Below are positions 25,810-33,078 of a stretch of 33,078 nt of DNA, in pieces. This DNA comes from Acidobacteriaceae bacterium (GTDB lineage: Bacteria; Acidobacteriota; Terriglobia; Terriglobales; Acidobacteriaceae): contig JANXZS010000240.1 in the NCBI GenBank assembly GCA_025355385.1, positions 1 through 33,078 of the forward strand, in the 5' to 3' direction. Made by a program: the position numbers and the translations under genes. The notes under the pieces are model-generated. The model saw only the letters and a program-made list of their open reading frames with translations, was not told where the DNA came from and did not search any database. Every line of letters starts with the position of its first letter. Positions within the stretch are counted from its first letter, which is position 1.

Positions 25810-27462
25810 ATGGACCTGATTCGAGCACCTGACTTGATATGCTCGGCACTTGTCAACGGCGGCCGACCTTATAATCGGGGTTTGAACGCAATCTCCAATC
25901 GCGAGCCGGCCGGCAGAGCATCTGCTCTTGCGGTCGCGGGGGGCATCCTGCTCAGCCGTCTGGTTGGGCTCGTTCGGGAACGCGTCTTCGCGCACTACTT
26001 TGGCAACTCCGACGCCGCCGATGCCTTTCGAGCTGCCTTCCGCATTCCAAACTTCCTGCAAAACCTGTTCGGCGAAGGCGTACTTTCTGCATCCTTCATC
26101 CCGGTGTACGCACGGTTGAATGCCGAAGAGCGCCACGAAGAATCCTCGCAGCTGGCCGAGGCCGTTTTTGCGCTGCTGTTCTTTGTGACTTCGCTGCTGG
26201 TGGTCGTGGGTTTTTTTGCAACCCCGTGGCTCATCGACCTGATCGCCCCCGGTTTTCAAGGTGAGAAGCGGCGGTTGACGATTCAACTCGTTCAGGTCCT
26301 TTTCCCCGGTGCGGCATTGCTGGTTTTGTCCGCCTGGTGCCTGGGAATCCTGAACAGCCATCGGCGGTTCTTCCTCTCTTACGCTGCTCCAGTCGTCTGG
26401 AACGTAATGATCATCTCTGCGTTTATATTGCAGGGACGGAATCTATCGCAGAATCATCTCGCCGTGATCGTTGCATTAGCCTCGGTGGTCGGCAGCGGAC
26501 TGCAGTTTCTGATTCAGCTGCCTACCGTGCTGCGATTGCTTTGGCCCCTGCGGCTGCACCTTCGGTTTGGGTCAGAGCATGTACGCACAGTTGTCAAAAA
26601 TTTCTTTCCAGTATTTGTCAGTCGGGGAGTAGTACAGATCAGTGCCTACATCGATTCCTGGCTCGCCAGTTTTCTAGGCACGGGCGCGGTCTCCGCGCTT
26701 GGATATGCGCAGACCCTATATACGTTGCCGATAAGCCTCTTTGGAATGGCCGTCTCCGCCGCTGAACTGCCTGCCATGTCGAGTACCCTCGGGACTGCGG
26801 ATGAGATCGCGGCAACGCTGCGCCAGCGGCTCACACGGGGCCTGCAGCAGATCGCCTTCTTCGTGGTTCCTTCGGCTGTAGCCTTCGTCATGCTAGGCGA
26901 TGTCATCGTGGCAACGATTTATCGTTCGGGTCACTTCAACGGACAGGACGTGATTTTCGTATGGGCCGTCCTCGCTGGCTCCGCCGTCGGCCTGTTGGCA
27001 AGCACCTCTGGCCGCTTATATTCCTCGGCATTCTATGCGCTGCGGAATACGCGCACTCCGCTCAACTTCGCCGTAATACGAGTGGTGCTCACGCTGAGCC
27101 TGGGATATTTTTTTGCTTTACCTTTGCCGCGCCTGCTTCATATCGACCATCATTGGGGAGCCGCCGGCTTGACTCTTTCCGCCGGAATTGCGGGCTGGAT
27201 GGAGTTCCTTCTGCTACGCCGCGCGCTGCACAAGAATATTGGCACGGTGCCCCACTCCGGCAGACGCATTGCCAAGCTGTGGTTGGCAGCAATACTGGCT
27301 GCGGTCGTCGGGTATGGGATTAAGCGTGTACTGCCCTTCCAATCCGCGCTGCTAATCGGGCCATGCGTCATTGGACCGTTTGGAGGCGTATATCTGGGGC
27401 TTACGCATGCGCTAGGTATTGCCATGCCGGGAACCCTCTCCCGCATTCTGCGTCGCCGTTAG
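25810..27462 (+). CDS. murJ: lipid II flippase MurJ
   Basis: MurJ is the inner-membrane MOP-superfamily transporter that flips lipid II for peptidoglycan assembly. The protein shows many hydrophobic helices, the N-terminal signature ILLSRLVGLVRERVFAHYFG, FRIPNFLQNLFGEGVLSASF and SVVGSGLQFLIQLP, all typical. With ATG 25810 it is 550 residues, within the usual range for 14 helices. The start is uncertain. A TTG at 25882, just after a TATAAT, would give 526 residues and still keep every conserved segment, and residues before it look poorly conserved. It ends 104 bp before the convergent bactofilin gene, with a shared hairpin between. Confidence 0.95.
   Translation: MDLIRAPDLICSALVNGGRPYNRGLNAISNREPAGRASALAVAGGILLSRLVGLVRERVFAHYFGNSDAADAFRAAFRIPNFLQNLFGEGVLSASFIPVYARLNAEERHEESSQLAEAVFALLFFVTSLLVVVGFFATPWLIDLIAPGFQGEKRRLTIQLVQVLFPGAALLVLSAWCLGILNSHRRFFLSYAAPVVWNVMIISAFILQGRNLSQNHLAVIVALASVVGSGLQFLIQLPTVLRLLWPLRLHLRFGSEHVRTVVKNFFPVFVSRGVVQISAYIDSWLASFLGTGAVSALGYAQTLYTLPISLFGMAVSAAELPAMSSTLGTADEIAATLRQRLTRGLQQIAFFVVPSAVAFVMLGDVIVATIYRSGHFNGQDVIFVWAVLAGSAVGLLASTSGRLYSSAFYALRNTRTPLNFAVIRVVLTLSLGYFFALPLPRLLHIDHHWGAAGLTLSAGIAGWMEFLLLRRALHKNIGTVPHSGRRIAKLWLAAILAAVVGYGIKRVLPFQSALLIGPCVIGPFGGVYLGLTHALGIAMPGTLSRILRRR
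25850..25875 (+). promoter_or_regulatory. consensus -10 box near the murJ start
   Basis: A perfect TATAAT lies at 25870-25875. TTGTCA at 25850-25855 could be a -35 box, but the 14-bp spacer is short. If the -10 is real, transcription would start near 25882, exactly at an in-frame TTG of murJ. That would imply a leaderless message or that the upstream ATG is not used from this promoter. Confidence 0.4.
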
Positions 27463-27498
27463 TGAAATTCGTCTCCTTGCAGATTCACCGATGGGGCC

Positions 27499-27534
27499 AA
27501 AAACGCGAGGGCCCCGGGTTAGCCGGGGCTCTCG
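27499..27534 (-). terminator. intrinsic terminator of bactofilin gene, possibly bidirectional
   Basis: CGAGGGCCCCGG and CCGGGGCTCTCG (27506-27517 and 27523-27534) form a 12-bp stem with one G-T wobble and a 5-base loop. On the minus strand the hairpin is followed shortly by TTTTT (27503-27499), as for an intrinsic terminator. It could also slow transcription from murJ on the plus strand. Confidence 0.8.
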
Positions 27535-27565
27535 TTAAGCTAAGTCGTTGGCGAGAATTCAGAAC

Positions 27566-28078
27566 CTACACGACTTTGACTGGTTCGGCTATCGCTGCCG
27601 GAGTCGCCGCTGCGGCCTTATCCGGCGCTCCTGGCTTACGGATGTCGATGCCGCCCTTGAAGAATGCACCATCCTCAATGCTGATTCGTTGTGCAACCAC
27701 ATCGCCGGAAAGCGATCCCTCGCTGCGGATGTCCACGCGGTCACTGGCGTTCATATTGCCCCGCACCTTGCCCAGAACCACGATCTCTCGGGCAGTGATG
27801 TTGGCGGTTACCTGGCCATTGCGTCCAATAGTGACGCGATTGCCGGGTAGATTGATGGCACCTTCCACTTTGCCGTCGATGTAAAGCGACTCGGAGCCGG
27901 TTACCTCGCCCTTAACCACCAGGCTTTTGCCGATAGTGGCTTGATCAGCCGCGGGTGGGGGAGCGTTGGGCGTGCGAACGCTGGGTGCCTCGAACGTGGG
28001 CGTTGGGGGCACTGCCGGGCGTACTGGCTCGGTGCTCGGGGACTGGGAAGAATTGCCGGACTGGTTCGGTTTCCACAT
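27566..28078 (-). CDS. bactofilin (polymer-forming cytoskeletal protein)
   Basis: This 170-residue protein has the bactofilin domain (DUF583) at about residues 45-145. Repeating short beta strands of a right-handed beta-helix are visible (SLVVKGEVTGSESLYIDGKV, VTIGRNGQVTANITA, DRVDIRSEGSLSGDVVA). Flexible Pro/Ala-rich tails lie on both sides, as is usual. Bactofilins polymerise without nucleotides and act as scaffolds for cell shape, polar localisation or cell-wall enzymes. The position next to the murJ flippase agrees with a cell-wall role, but the genes are convergent. An AAGGAA ribosome site lies about 10 bases before the ATG. Confidence 0.92.
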   Translation of the reverse strand: MWKPNQSGNSSQSPSTEPVRPAVPPTPTFEAPSVRTPNAPPPAADQATIGKSLVVKGEVTGSESLYIDGKVEGAINLPGNRVTIGRNGQVTANITAREIVVLGKVRGNMNASDRVDIRSEGSLSGDVVAQRISIEDGAFFKGGIDIRKPGAPDKAAAATPAAIAEPVKVV

Positions 28079-28368
28079 CTTTATCGTATTTCCTTTCTTC
28101 TTCTCAGTATGGCTCCCTGCAATCCCCCGGGAATGGTTCGCCCGATCGGGACGTACTCAGGCTGAAGCCTAAAACTCGATGTAAACGTCGCTCATTCCAG
28201 ATCCCTTCTCTGGAACCCTATGACAGGATGTTACTCCTACCTGGCAGTGCACATGTTGCCGCTACCTGAATCTTAAACACTCGTGACGCCAAATTGCACG
28301 TGTAGAGGAATCTTTTCTGGTTTCCGGGCCTCCTAGTACCATAAAGCAGACTGCATAATCGATTACCC

Positions 28369-30993
28369 ATGACTGATCGGGAACTGATTCACCGAATCCA
28401 GCGATCCACAGGTCAACGTGCGGGTTACAAGCAACTTGTCCGAGAACTTGGGCTGGGGGGCGGGCGGGAACGGCGCCTGCTGCTGGAGCATTTGGCGCGT
28501 CTGTCAGCCAGTGGTCAGTTGATAAAACTCGACCGCGAAGAGTGGGGCCTGCCCCGGACCGCTACCACCCGCGACAATCTGGCCGCTGGAAAACTCGACC
28601 TGCACCGCGACGGCTATGGCTTCGTCAGGCCAGAGGTCAGGCAGGCCAGTGGCAACGACGATATTTTCGTCCCGTCAACCGAGATCAACGGCGCTATGCA
28701 GGGCGACCAGGTGCTGGTCGACGTAGCACCCCCTAAACCGGACGGCCGCCGCATGGGCCGTATCGTCCGCGTCCTCAGCCGCAGAAATCTAACGGTCGTG
28801 GGCATTTTTCATTACGGTGGAGGCTTCTCCGAGACGCGGCGCGGTTCCTCTCGAGGGAGCTACGAGCCTCGGGTTCCCGGCAATTACGTCACTCCTTTCG
28901 ACGACCGCATGACCCAGCCAATCCTTATCGCTCCCGGTGACGAACTCTTCGCGATCGCTCCCGCCGATACGCCGAACCGGGTGCTGGGCAAAGATGCGCA
29001 TCTGCTCCTGGAGAAAGATGAGGACGACCTGGAGGGCCTGGTCGTCGATGTCGAAATCACCGACTGGCCGACTCCCTCGCGGCCTCCACGCGGACGTGTG
29101 ATCGAAGTGCTTGGCGAGCAGGATGCCTTTGGCGTAGACGTCGAGATCATGATCCGCAAACACCATCTGCCGCATGTGTTCCCCGCAAACGTGCTGGCAG
29201 AGGCCAAGGCGGTAGCTCATCTTGACACGAGAGAAGTAGCCCGCCGCCGTGATTTCCGTGATCTTCCCGTAGTCACCATCGATGGTGAGACCGCCCGCGA
29301 CTTTGACGATGCGGTGCTCGTGACAGAACGTAACCATGGTGGTTACGAATTGCAGGTCCATATCGCAGACGTTTCGGAATATGTGCAGGCGGCGACCGAT
29401 CTTGACCTTGAAGCTCGACTGCGGGGCACGTCGGTATACTTTCCCGACCGCGCGGTTCCCATGTTGCCGCAGGAATTGTCGACGGACATCTGCAGCTTGC
29501 TTCCCGATGAAGACCGCTTGGTACTCTCCTGCCTGATGCAGATTGACGCGCGTGGCGAAGTCGAAAGCTACGAAATCTCGAGCGGTGTCATTCGGTCGGC
29601 GCGACGCATGACATACACCCAGGTACACGCGATCCTCGACGGGGACGACGCCGTGCGCGCGGAGTTCGCTCCGATCGTCCAGAACTTTGAACGCATGAAG
29701 ACGCTGGCACTGCTGCTGAATGCCAAACGGCGACGTCGCGGTTCGATTGACTTCGATCTGCCCGAGCCGCTCATTGAATTTGACCAATTCGGTGCGATGG
29801 AGAGTATTGTTCGCTCAGAGCGCAACTGGGCCCATCGTTTGATTGAGGAGTTCATGTTGTCAGCAAACGAGTGCGTTGCAAGCTGGCTGGAAGGGCTAGC
29901 CGTGCCATCTCTCTATCGCATCCACGAGAAGCCGGAACCGCGGCGCGTGGTGGAGTTTGAAGATATCGCGGCGAGCTTCGGCTACTCGCTCGGCCTGGGT
30001 GCCCTGCCGGTCAAACGCGTGCAGATGAAGTCCGACCGCCGCCAGCAGCACGGGCGAGGAAAGAACCCCCGTATGCACGAGATTCCAGAGGACATTCCAG
30101 TGACCCCTCGTATGTATCAGCAGCTGACGACGAAGATAGCCGGCACTCCCGAGGAGCGCATCGTCTCTTACCTGATGCTTCGCTCACTGAAGCAGGCTCG
30201 CTACAGCGAGCGGAACGAAGGCCACTTCGCACTGGCCGCACCGACGTACACACACTTCACATCGCCGATCCGCCGCTATCCTGATCTGATCGTGCATCGC
30301 GTTATCAAGGCTGTTCTGGCCACGGGCGTCCAGGGAGACGGCAATATGGACGCGAAACGCGTGTGGAGTCCATGGACCCATACCAACCAAGGCACACCGC
30401 GTCCTCACGCCGGGCTGCGCGGGGATTTCGTGTTTGCGCACGATCCGCCGATACCGGAGTCGGAGCTCGCAGCCATCGCGCAGGAGTGCAGCCAGACCGA
30501 GCGACGCGCTGACGAGGCCGAGCGCGAGCTGGTGGAGTGGAAGAAAATGAAGTTCATGCAGGATCGCGTCGGTGAAGATTTCGATGCCATGATCCTCAAC
30601 GCGACCAAGTATGGATTGTTTGTAGAGTTGGACGATCTGTTTATCGAGGGTCTGGTGCCAATCGATACACTGCTCGGAGACCGCTTCACTTACAACGAGA
30701 ACACGCGCCAGATTCTCGGCGACCGCAGCGGACGGCGCTACTCTCCCGGCGACCGCGTGCGCGTGGTGCTCGATCGTGTGAACGCAGTCGAACGCCGGTT
30801 GCAGTTTGCCATGCTCGAAGAGAGCGGAGGAGCGGGCATCCCGGGGCCCAGCCCCAGTCGCGGGGGAAAGGCCAAGGCCAAACCAAAGCGCAAGTCGAGA
30901 AACGAAAAGCGGCGCTCGCCCGCAGCCCAGGGCAGCGTCAACCGCAAAGGAAAGCCCGAAGGCAAGAAACGCCCAAAGCGACGAAAGACATAG
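28369..30993 (+). CDS. rnr: ribonuclease R, 3'-5' exoribonuclease
   Basis: RNase R degrades structured RNA processively from the 3' end and takes part in mRNA and rRNA quality control. The 874-residue protein has an N-terminal winged-helix region (about 1-65), cold-shock-like domains (about 70-240), the RNB catalytic domain (about 260-640) and an S1 domain (about 735-815). The key aspartate motif is DGETARDFDDAV at 305-316 and YFPDRAVPMLPQELS is also present. The last 45 residues are very rich in Lys and Arg, as in other RNase R proteins. The 290-bp region upstream, divergent from bactofilin, shows no strong promoter. A clear Shine-Dalgarno site is not seen before the ATG. Confidence 0.96.
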   Translation: MTDRELIHRIQRSTGQRAGYKQLVRELGLGGGRERRLLLEHLARLSASGQLIKLDREEWGLPRTATTRDNLAAGKLDLHRDGYGFVRPEVRQASGNDDIFVPSTEINGAMQGDQVLVDVAPPKPDGRRMGRIVRVLSRRNLTVVGIFHYGGGFSETRRGSSRGSYEPRVPGNYVTPFDDRMTQPILIAPGDELFAIAPADTPNRVLGKDAHLLLEKDEDDLEGLVVDVEITDWPTPSRPPRGRVIEVLGEQDAFGVDVEIMIRKHHLPHVFPANVLAEAKAVAHLDTREVARRRDFRDLPVVTIDGETARDFDDAVLVTERNHGGYELQVHIADVSEYVQAATDLDLEARLRGTSVYFPDRAVPMLPQELSTDICSLLPDEDRLVLSCLMQIDARGEVESYEISSGVIRSARRMTYTQVHAILDGDDAVRAEFAPIVQNFERMKTLALLLNAKRRRRGSIDFDLPEPLIEFDQFGAMESIVRSERNWAHRLIEEFMLSANECVASWLEGLAVPSLYRIHEKPEPRRVVEFEDIAASFGYSLGLGALPVKRVQMKSDRRQQHGRGKNPRMHEIPEDIPVTPRMYQQLTTKIAGTPEERIVSYLMLRSLKQARYSERNEGHFALAAPTYTHFTSPIRRYPDLIVHRVIKAVLATGVQGDGNMDAKRVWSPWTHTNQGTPRPHAGLRGDFVFAHDPPIPESELAAIAQECSQTERRADEAERELVEWKKMKFMQDRVGEDFDAMILNATKYGLFVELDDLFIEGLVPIDTLLGDRFTYNENTRQILGDRSGRRYSPGDRVRVVLDRVNAVERRLQFAMLEESGGAGIPGPSPSRGGKAKAKPKRKSRNEKRRSPAAQGSVNRKGKPEGKKRPKRRKT

Positions 30994-31186
30994 CAGCGCA
31001 GGGGAAGACCCGTTTGCCCGCTGTCCCAGCGTCGGCCTCCCTGGAATGCCTCGGTGTGAACCTGGCCGGTCATGTGATTCGCCCGCGGGCAGCACCCTCT
31101 TTTACAATAGAGTGGAGAACCGATATCCGAAGGTTCAGATCAGCAAGGGATGCTGCGGGCTGGCTCCAAATCTCGAAAGGATTTTG

Positions 31187-31459
31187 ATGGCACACATGGT
31201 AGTTTGCGCGCGCTATAAGCAGGAGATGGAGGGGCTGAGCGAGCCACCCTTCGACAGCGATCTAGGCAAAAAAGTCTACGAGAACGTCTCCAAGAAGGCG
31301 TGGGGTGAGTGGGCCGACCACCAGAAGATGCTGCTGAACGAATATCGCCTGCAGCCTTGGACCAAAGAGGCCCAGACCTTCCTCGTCGAGCAGATGCAGG
31401 AATTCCTCTTTGGCGGAGGCGGTGCAAAGCCCAAGGAGTACGTACCTCCCACTACGTAG
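31187..31459 (+). CDS. yggX: Fe(2+)-trafficking/oxidative-damage-protection protein, YggX family
   Basis: This 90-residue cytoplasmic protein matches the YggX family, which is linked to protecting iron-sulphur enzymes from oxidants and to iron handling. The conserved segments are VCARYKQEM with Cys7, EPPFDSDLGKKVYENVSKKA, HQKMLLNEYRL and FLVEQMQEFLFGG. The length is the usual one. The start is ATG 31187, with GAAAGG 6 bases upstream; a much longer in-frame open frame reaches back into rnr but is a shadow. A TACAAT box at 31103-31108 could be a -10 for its own promoter, though no -35 is evident. It is the second gene after rnr, 193 bp away. Confidence 0.93.
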   Translation: MAHMVVCARYKQEMEGLSEPPFDSDLGKKVYENVSKKAWGEWADHQKMLLNEYRLQPWTKEAQTFLVEQMQEFLFGGGGAKPKEYVPPTT

Positions 31460-31533
31460 ACGTGCATGAGGGCCTCTTCTACGCCGTTTGATCATTTTGC
31501 CGGTAGGTGTAGACCGGAGAAGTGAGGGATGGC

Positions 31534-31559
31534 GCAGCTTTTCCGTTAAGAAAAGCTGC
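31534..31559 (+). terminator. hairpin after yggX, probable terminator
   Basis: GCAGCTTTTC and GAAAAGCTGC form a perfect 10-bp stem with a 6-base loop, 74 bases after the yggX stop. No T-run follows, so termination would be Rho-assisted or weak. Confidence 0.5.
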
Positions 31560-31742
31560 ATATTGCCATTCTCAAAAAGTACACAGCAACAGGGAAAATG
31601 ATCTACATGTGGTCACGAACCCGCGCGGAAGCGGAGTGGTTGCGACCGCAGGCACGTTTTTGATCACGAATATCAAACATGCAAGTGCCGCGACACAGTA
31701 CTGAGGGCCTGGTTGCTCGTGTACACTTAGGTGGAACAACCC

Positions 31743-31759
31743 CGCGCATCTGCTGCGCG
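31743..31759. other. small GC hairpin directly upstream of tRNA-Pro
   Basis: CGCGCA and TGCGCG form a perfect 6-bp inverted repeat with a 5-base loop, ending 3 bases before the tRNA 5' end. It could be a hairpin in the tRNA precursor leader. No function is known. Confidence 0.4.
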
Positions 31760-31762
31760 TGT

Positions 31763-31839
31763 CGGGACGTGGCTCAGCCTGGTAGAGCGCACCCTTGGGG
31801 TGGGTGAGGTCGCTGGTTCGAATCCAGTCGTCCCGACCA
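31763..31839 (+). tRNA. tRNA-Pro (anticodon GGG)
   Basis: A complete 77-base cloverleaf can be drawn. The acceptor stem CGGGACG pairs with CGTCCCG, followed by A and an encoded CCA. The anticodon stem CACCC/GGGTG encloses the loop TTGGGGT, so the anticodon is GGG, reading CCC proline codons. The T loop has the standard GGTTCGAATCC. The C1-G72 first pair is a known feature of bacterial tRNA-Pro. Confidence 0.96.
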
Positions 31840-31868
31840 ATAAATGCAATACGTTACCCCAATCCTGA

Positions 31869-31907
31869 AGGTCCAAAAGGTCCAACCGAGGGTCCACAAA
31901 GGGCCAA
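31869..31907. repeat. cluster of short GGTCCA-type repeats after tRNA-Pro
   Basis: AGGTCCAA occurs at 31869-31876 and 31878-31885, followed by GGGTCCACAA (31890-31899) and AGGGCCAA (31900-31907). The four related units are 9-12 bases apart. A 12-bp palindrome GGCCGATCGGCC lies further on at 31956-31967. The cluster starts 30 bases after the tRNA, a common insertion site for mobile DNA, but no integrase is visible. Confidence 0.45.
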
Positions 31908-32123
31908 TAACATATTTACAGGCCAAAAGTGGCTCGATTGCAGACCTGCGATCGTGGCCGATCGGCCGCTGTGGGTCGCCAACAGCTTGAGAGGAGACCG
32001 AACGGTTTCACGCCTTCACCTACGACGAACTCGTCAAAATGTGTAGCCATAAATGCCCGATGGACGGTAAGCGTTAGAGCGACGCATCTTTTGGAGCGGT
32101 AGTGTTTGTGAAGAACTCTGTTC

Positions 32124-32489
32124 ATGAGCGTAGACACTGGATTGTTAGCTGTTCGTCGTAGCCGTGCGGAGATTCAGCGGCTTGCAGTTCTATATCGATC
32201 GAGTGGAATGAGACGTAGCGAGTTCTGCCGCAGTCAAGGCCTGGCTCTCAGCACGCTGGGCCGCCACTTGAGGAAACAGCGGAGCAGGCACTGCGATTTG
32301 CGCAGCAAGGGCATCGAGCGGAGTCGTCTGGTAGCTATGGAGTTAGCTGCTGCCGTGCCTGTCGTTCGAACGTCAGAGTTTCCCCCCACGCTGATAGTGT
32401 TGCTGTCCAACAAGCGCCAAGTGGAAGTTCGCCGCGGCTTCGATCAGGACACGCTGGCGCAGTTATTGACAGTGCTAGAGAAGTTCTAG
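32124..32489 (+). CDS. tnpA: IS66 accessory protein TnpA
   Basis: This 121-residue protein is the small first gene of IS66 elements, needed for transposition in the family though its exact role is unclear. A helix-turn-helix region is visible at about residues 14-50 (AEIQRLAVLYRSSGMRRSEF, then SQGLALSTLGRHLRK). The C-terminal part (LIVLLSNKRQVEVRRGFDQD, then LAQLLTVLEKF) matches the usual ending of TnpA. It stops 3 bases before the tnpB GTG. It appears intact. Confidence 0.85.
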   Translation: MSVDTGLLAVRRSRAEIQRLAVLYRSSGMRRSEFCRSQGLALSTLGRHLRKQRSRHCDLRSKGIERSRLVAMELAAAVPVVRTSEFPPTLIVLLSNKRQVEVRRGFDQDTLAQLLTVLEKF

Positions 32490-32492
32490 GCC

Positions 32493-32879
32493 GTGTTCGG
32501 AGTGGGCGCGGCTACGCGCATTTACCTGGCGACAGGCGCGACCGACATGCGAAAAGGCTTCAACGGGCCCTATGGCCTGGTCTGCGATCAACTATTATGC
32601 GATCCCTTGAGTGGCCATCTCTTTCTGTTTTCAAATGCACAGCGCAATGGATTGAAGATACTTTTCTGGGATCACAGCGGGCTATGGGTTTGTGCGAAGA
32701 ACTTGGAGAAGGGTCTCTCTCACTGGCCCGAGTCAGACACGGCCGAGAACAAGATCGTGTTGAGTCATGAAGAACTGGCGCTGCTTTTGGGTGGGATCGA
32801 TTTAGATAAGACGAAGCAGCGACGATGGCATCGCAGAGTTAGTTCAGAAGAACCTGAGACTACCCGGAAGACCCTATAA
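32493..32879 (+). CDS. tnpB: IS66 accessory protein TnpB (IS66 Orf2)
   Basis: This 128-residue protein has the family core: TRIYLATGATDMRKGFNG near the start, and LKILFWDHSGLWVCAKNLEK followed by GLSHWP. The start is GTG, 3 bases after tnpA, so the two are likely translated together. The tail after residue 105 is basic. It appears complete. TnpB supports transposition; catalysis is by TnpC. Confidence 0.9.
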   Translation: MFGVGAATRIYLATGATDMRKGFNGPYGLVCDQLLCDPLSGHLFLFSNAQRNGLKILFWDHSGLWVCAKNLEKGLSHWPESDTAENKIVLSHEELALLLGGIDLDKTKQRRWHRRVSSEEPETTRKTL

Positions 32880-32933
32880 AAACTTTACATGGTGCTTGTA
32901 GTTGCAATGCATTCCTGAAATCCATAAGCATCC

Positions 32934-33078
32934 GTGACTGAACCTGCCAACCCTTCGAACTCATCTTCTGTACCTGCGGCTTCTTCTCCTGATTCGAAAC
33001 TACTCAAGCAACTGGAAGCACAACTCTCAGCGCCACTATTTGCCTTGGTAAGTGGCAGGCTGAATGCTTATCGGATCA
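32934..33078 (+). CDS. tnpC: IS66 transposase TnpC, N-terminal fragment (cut by window edge)
   Basis: From GTG 32934, the first start after an in-frame TAA at 32925, the frame stays open to the window end and gives 48 residues (SKLLKQLEAQLSAPLFALVS). A Ser/Pro-rich beginning leads into a helix, as in the leader region of some IS66 transposases. The catalytic DDE domain would lie outside the window. The call rests mainly on its place after tnpA and tnpB. Confidence 0.6.
   Translation, partial: MTEPANPSNSSSVPAASSPDSKLLKQLEAQLSAPLFALVSGRLNAYRI

Larger units (their letters stand above)
31460..31762. other. intergenic region between yggX and tRNA-Pro
   Basis: No gene is seen in these 303 bases. 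They hold the terminator-like hairpin at 31534-31559 and a second hairpin just before the tRNA. A TACACT sequence at 31722-31727, 35 bases before the tRNA, may be its -10 box. No clear -35 is present. Confidence 0.5.
32067..33078 (+). mobile_element. IS66-family insertion sequence, left part (continues past window)
   Basis: The element begins at GTAAGCG (32067), the terminal sequence typical of IS66-family ends, 57 bases before tnpA. The gene order tnpA-tnpB-tnpC is that of a complete IS66 element. The right end lies outside the window, so the 8-bp target duplication expected for this family cannot be checked; the candidate left copy is GATGGACG at 32059-32066. Confidence 0.85.

Noticed and set aside
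28789-29787. Minus-strand 332-residue frame inside rnr
   Set aside because: It is antisense to the conserved RNB domain and has no domain of its own.
31795-32137. Short frames overlapping tRNA-Pro and the gap before IS66, considered as an integrase or excisionase remnant
   Set aside because: One overlaps the tRNA itself, and neither shows tyrosine-recombinase or excisionase motifs.
1-33078. Search for CRISPR arrays, toxin-antitoxin pairs, restriction systems and retrons
   Set aside because: No regularly spaced repeats, reverse transcriptase, nuclease or methyltransferase motifs were seen in the readable genes.

Overview
The window looks like the chromosome of a soil-type acidobacterium (Acidobacteriota, class Terriglobia; inference). 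The main reasons are an Oar-like TonB-dependent receptor with an N-terminal carboxypeptidase-regulatory-like domain, a Tat-exported GH2 and GH116 enzyme pair, a GH92 enzyme, a very large secreted S53 peptidase carrying Ig and NHL repeats, and moderately high GC. No taxonomic marker gene such as rRNA is present, so this placement rests on gene content and style only.

Layout. Positions 1-954 (minus) hold the 5' part of a TonB-dependent receptor that runs off the left edge. A long non-coding stretch follows, containing a good sigma70-like promoter whose spacer is filled by a perfect inverted repeat. From about 1.8 to 18.6 kb lies a carbohydrate-use region: a GH2 glycosidase, a glycerol operon glpK-glpD-glpF, a GH92 alpha-mannosidase-type enzyme, a BON-domain surface protein, an internally deleted GH88/GH105 pseudogene, a GH116 (GBA2-like) enzyme and a convergent GH3 enzyme with a PA14 insertion. 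From 19.3 to 24.7 kb a single gene encodes a roughly 1,800-residue exported protein: pro-kumamolisin and sedolisin peptidase, Ig-like repeats, a choice-of-anchor-like domain, NHL repeats, a Big_5-type Ig domain and a C-terminal DUF3494 (ice-binding-protein-like) domain.

From 24.8 to 31.5 kb the content is more housekeeping-like: a ribbon-helix-helix-like protein of unknown role, the lipid II flippase murJ, a bactofilin, RNase R (rnr) and a YggX-type iron-trafficking protein. A tRNA-Pro(GGG) gene lies at 31.8 kb. The right edge is the left part of an IS66-family insertion sequence (tnpA, tnpB and the start of tnpC), beginning with GTAAGCG about 230 bp after the tRNA.

Working together (inference): the receptor and the four intact glycosidases would release and import sugars from complex glycans or glycolipids. 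The glp operon would take up, phosphorylate and oxidise glycerol, some of which could be released from glycosyl-glycerol head groups by the neighbouring enzymes. The most unusual object is the peptidase-NHL-DUF3494 fusion. No CRISPR array, classical defence system, prophage or biosynthetic cluster was seen.
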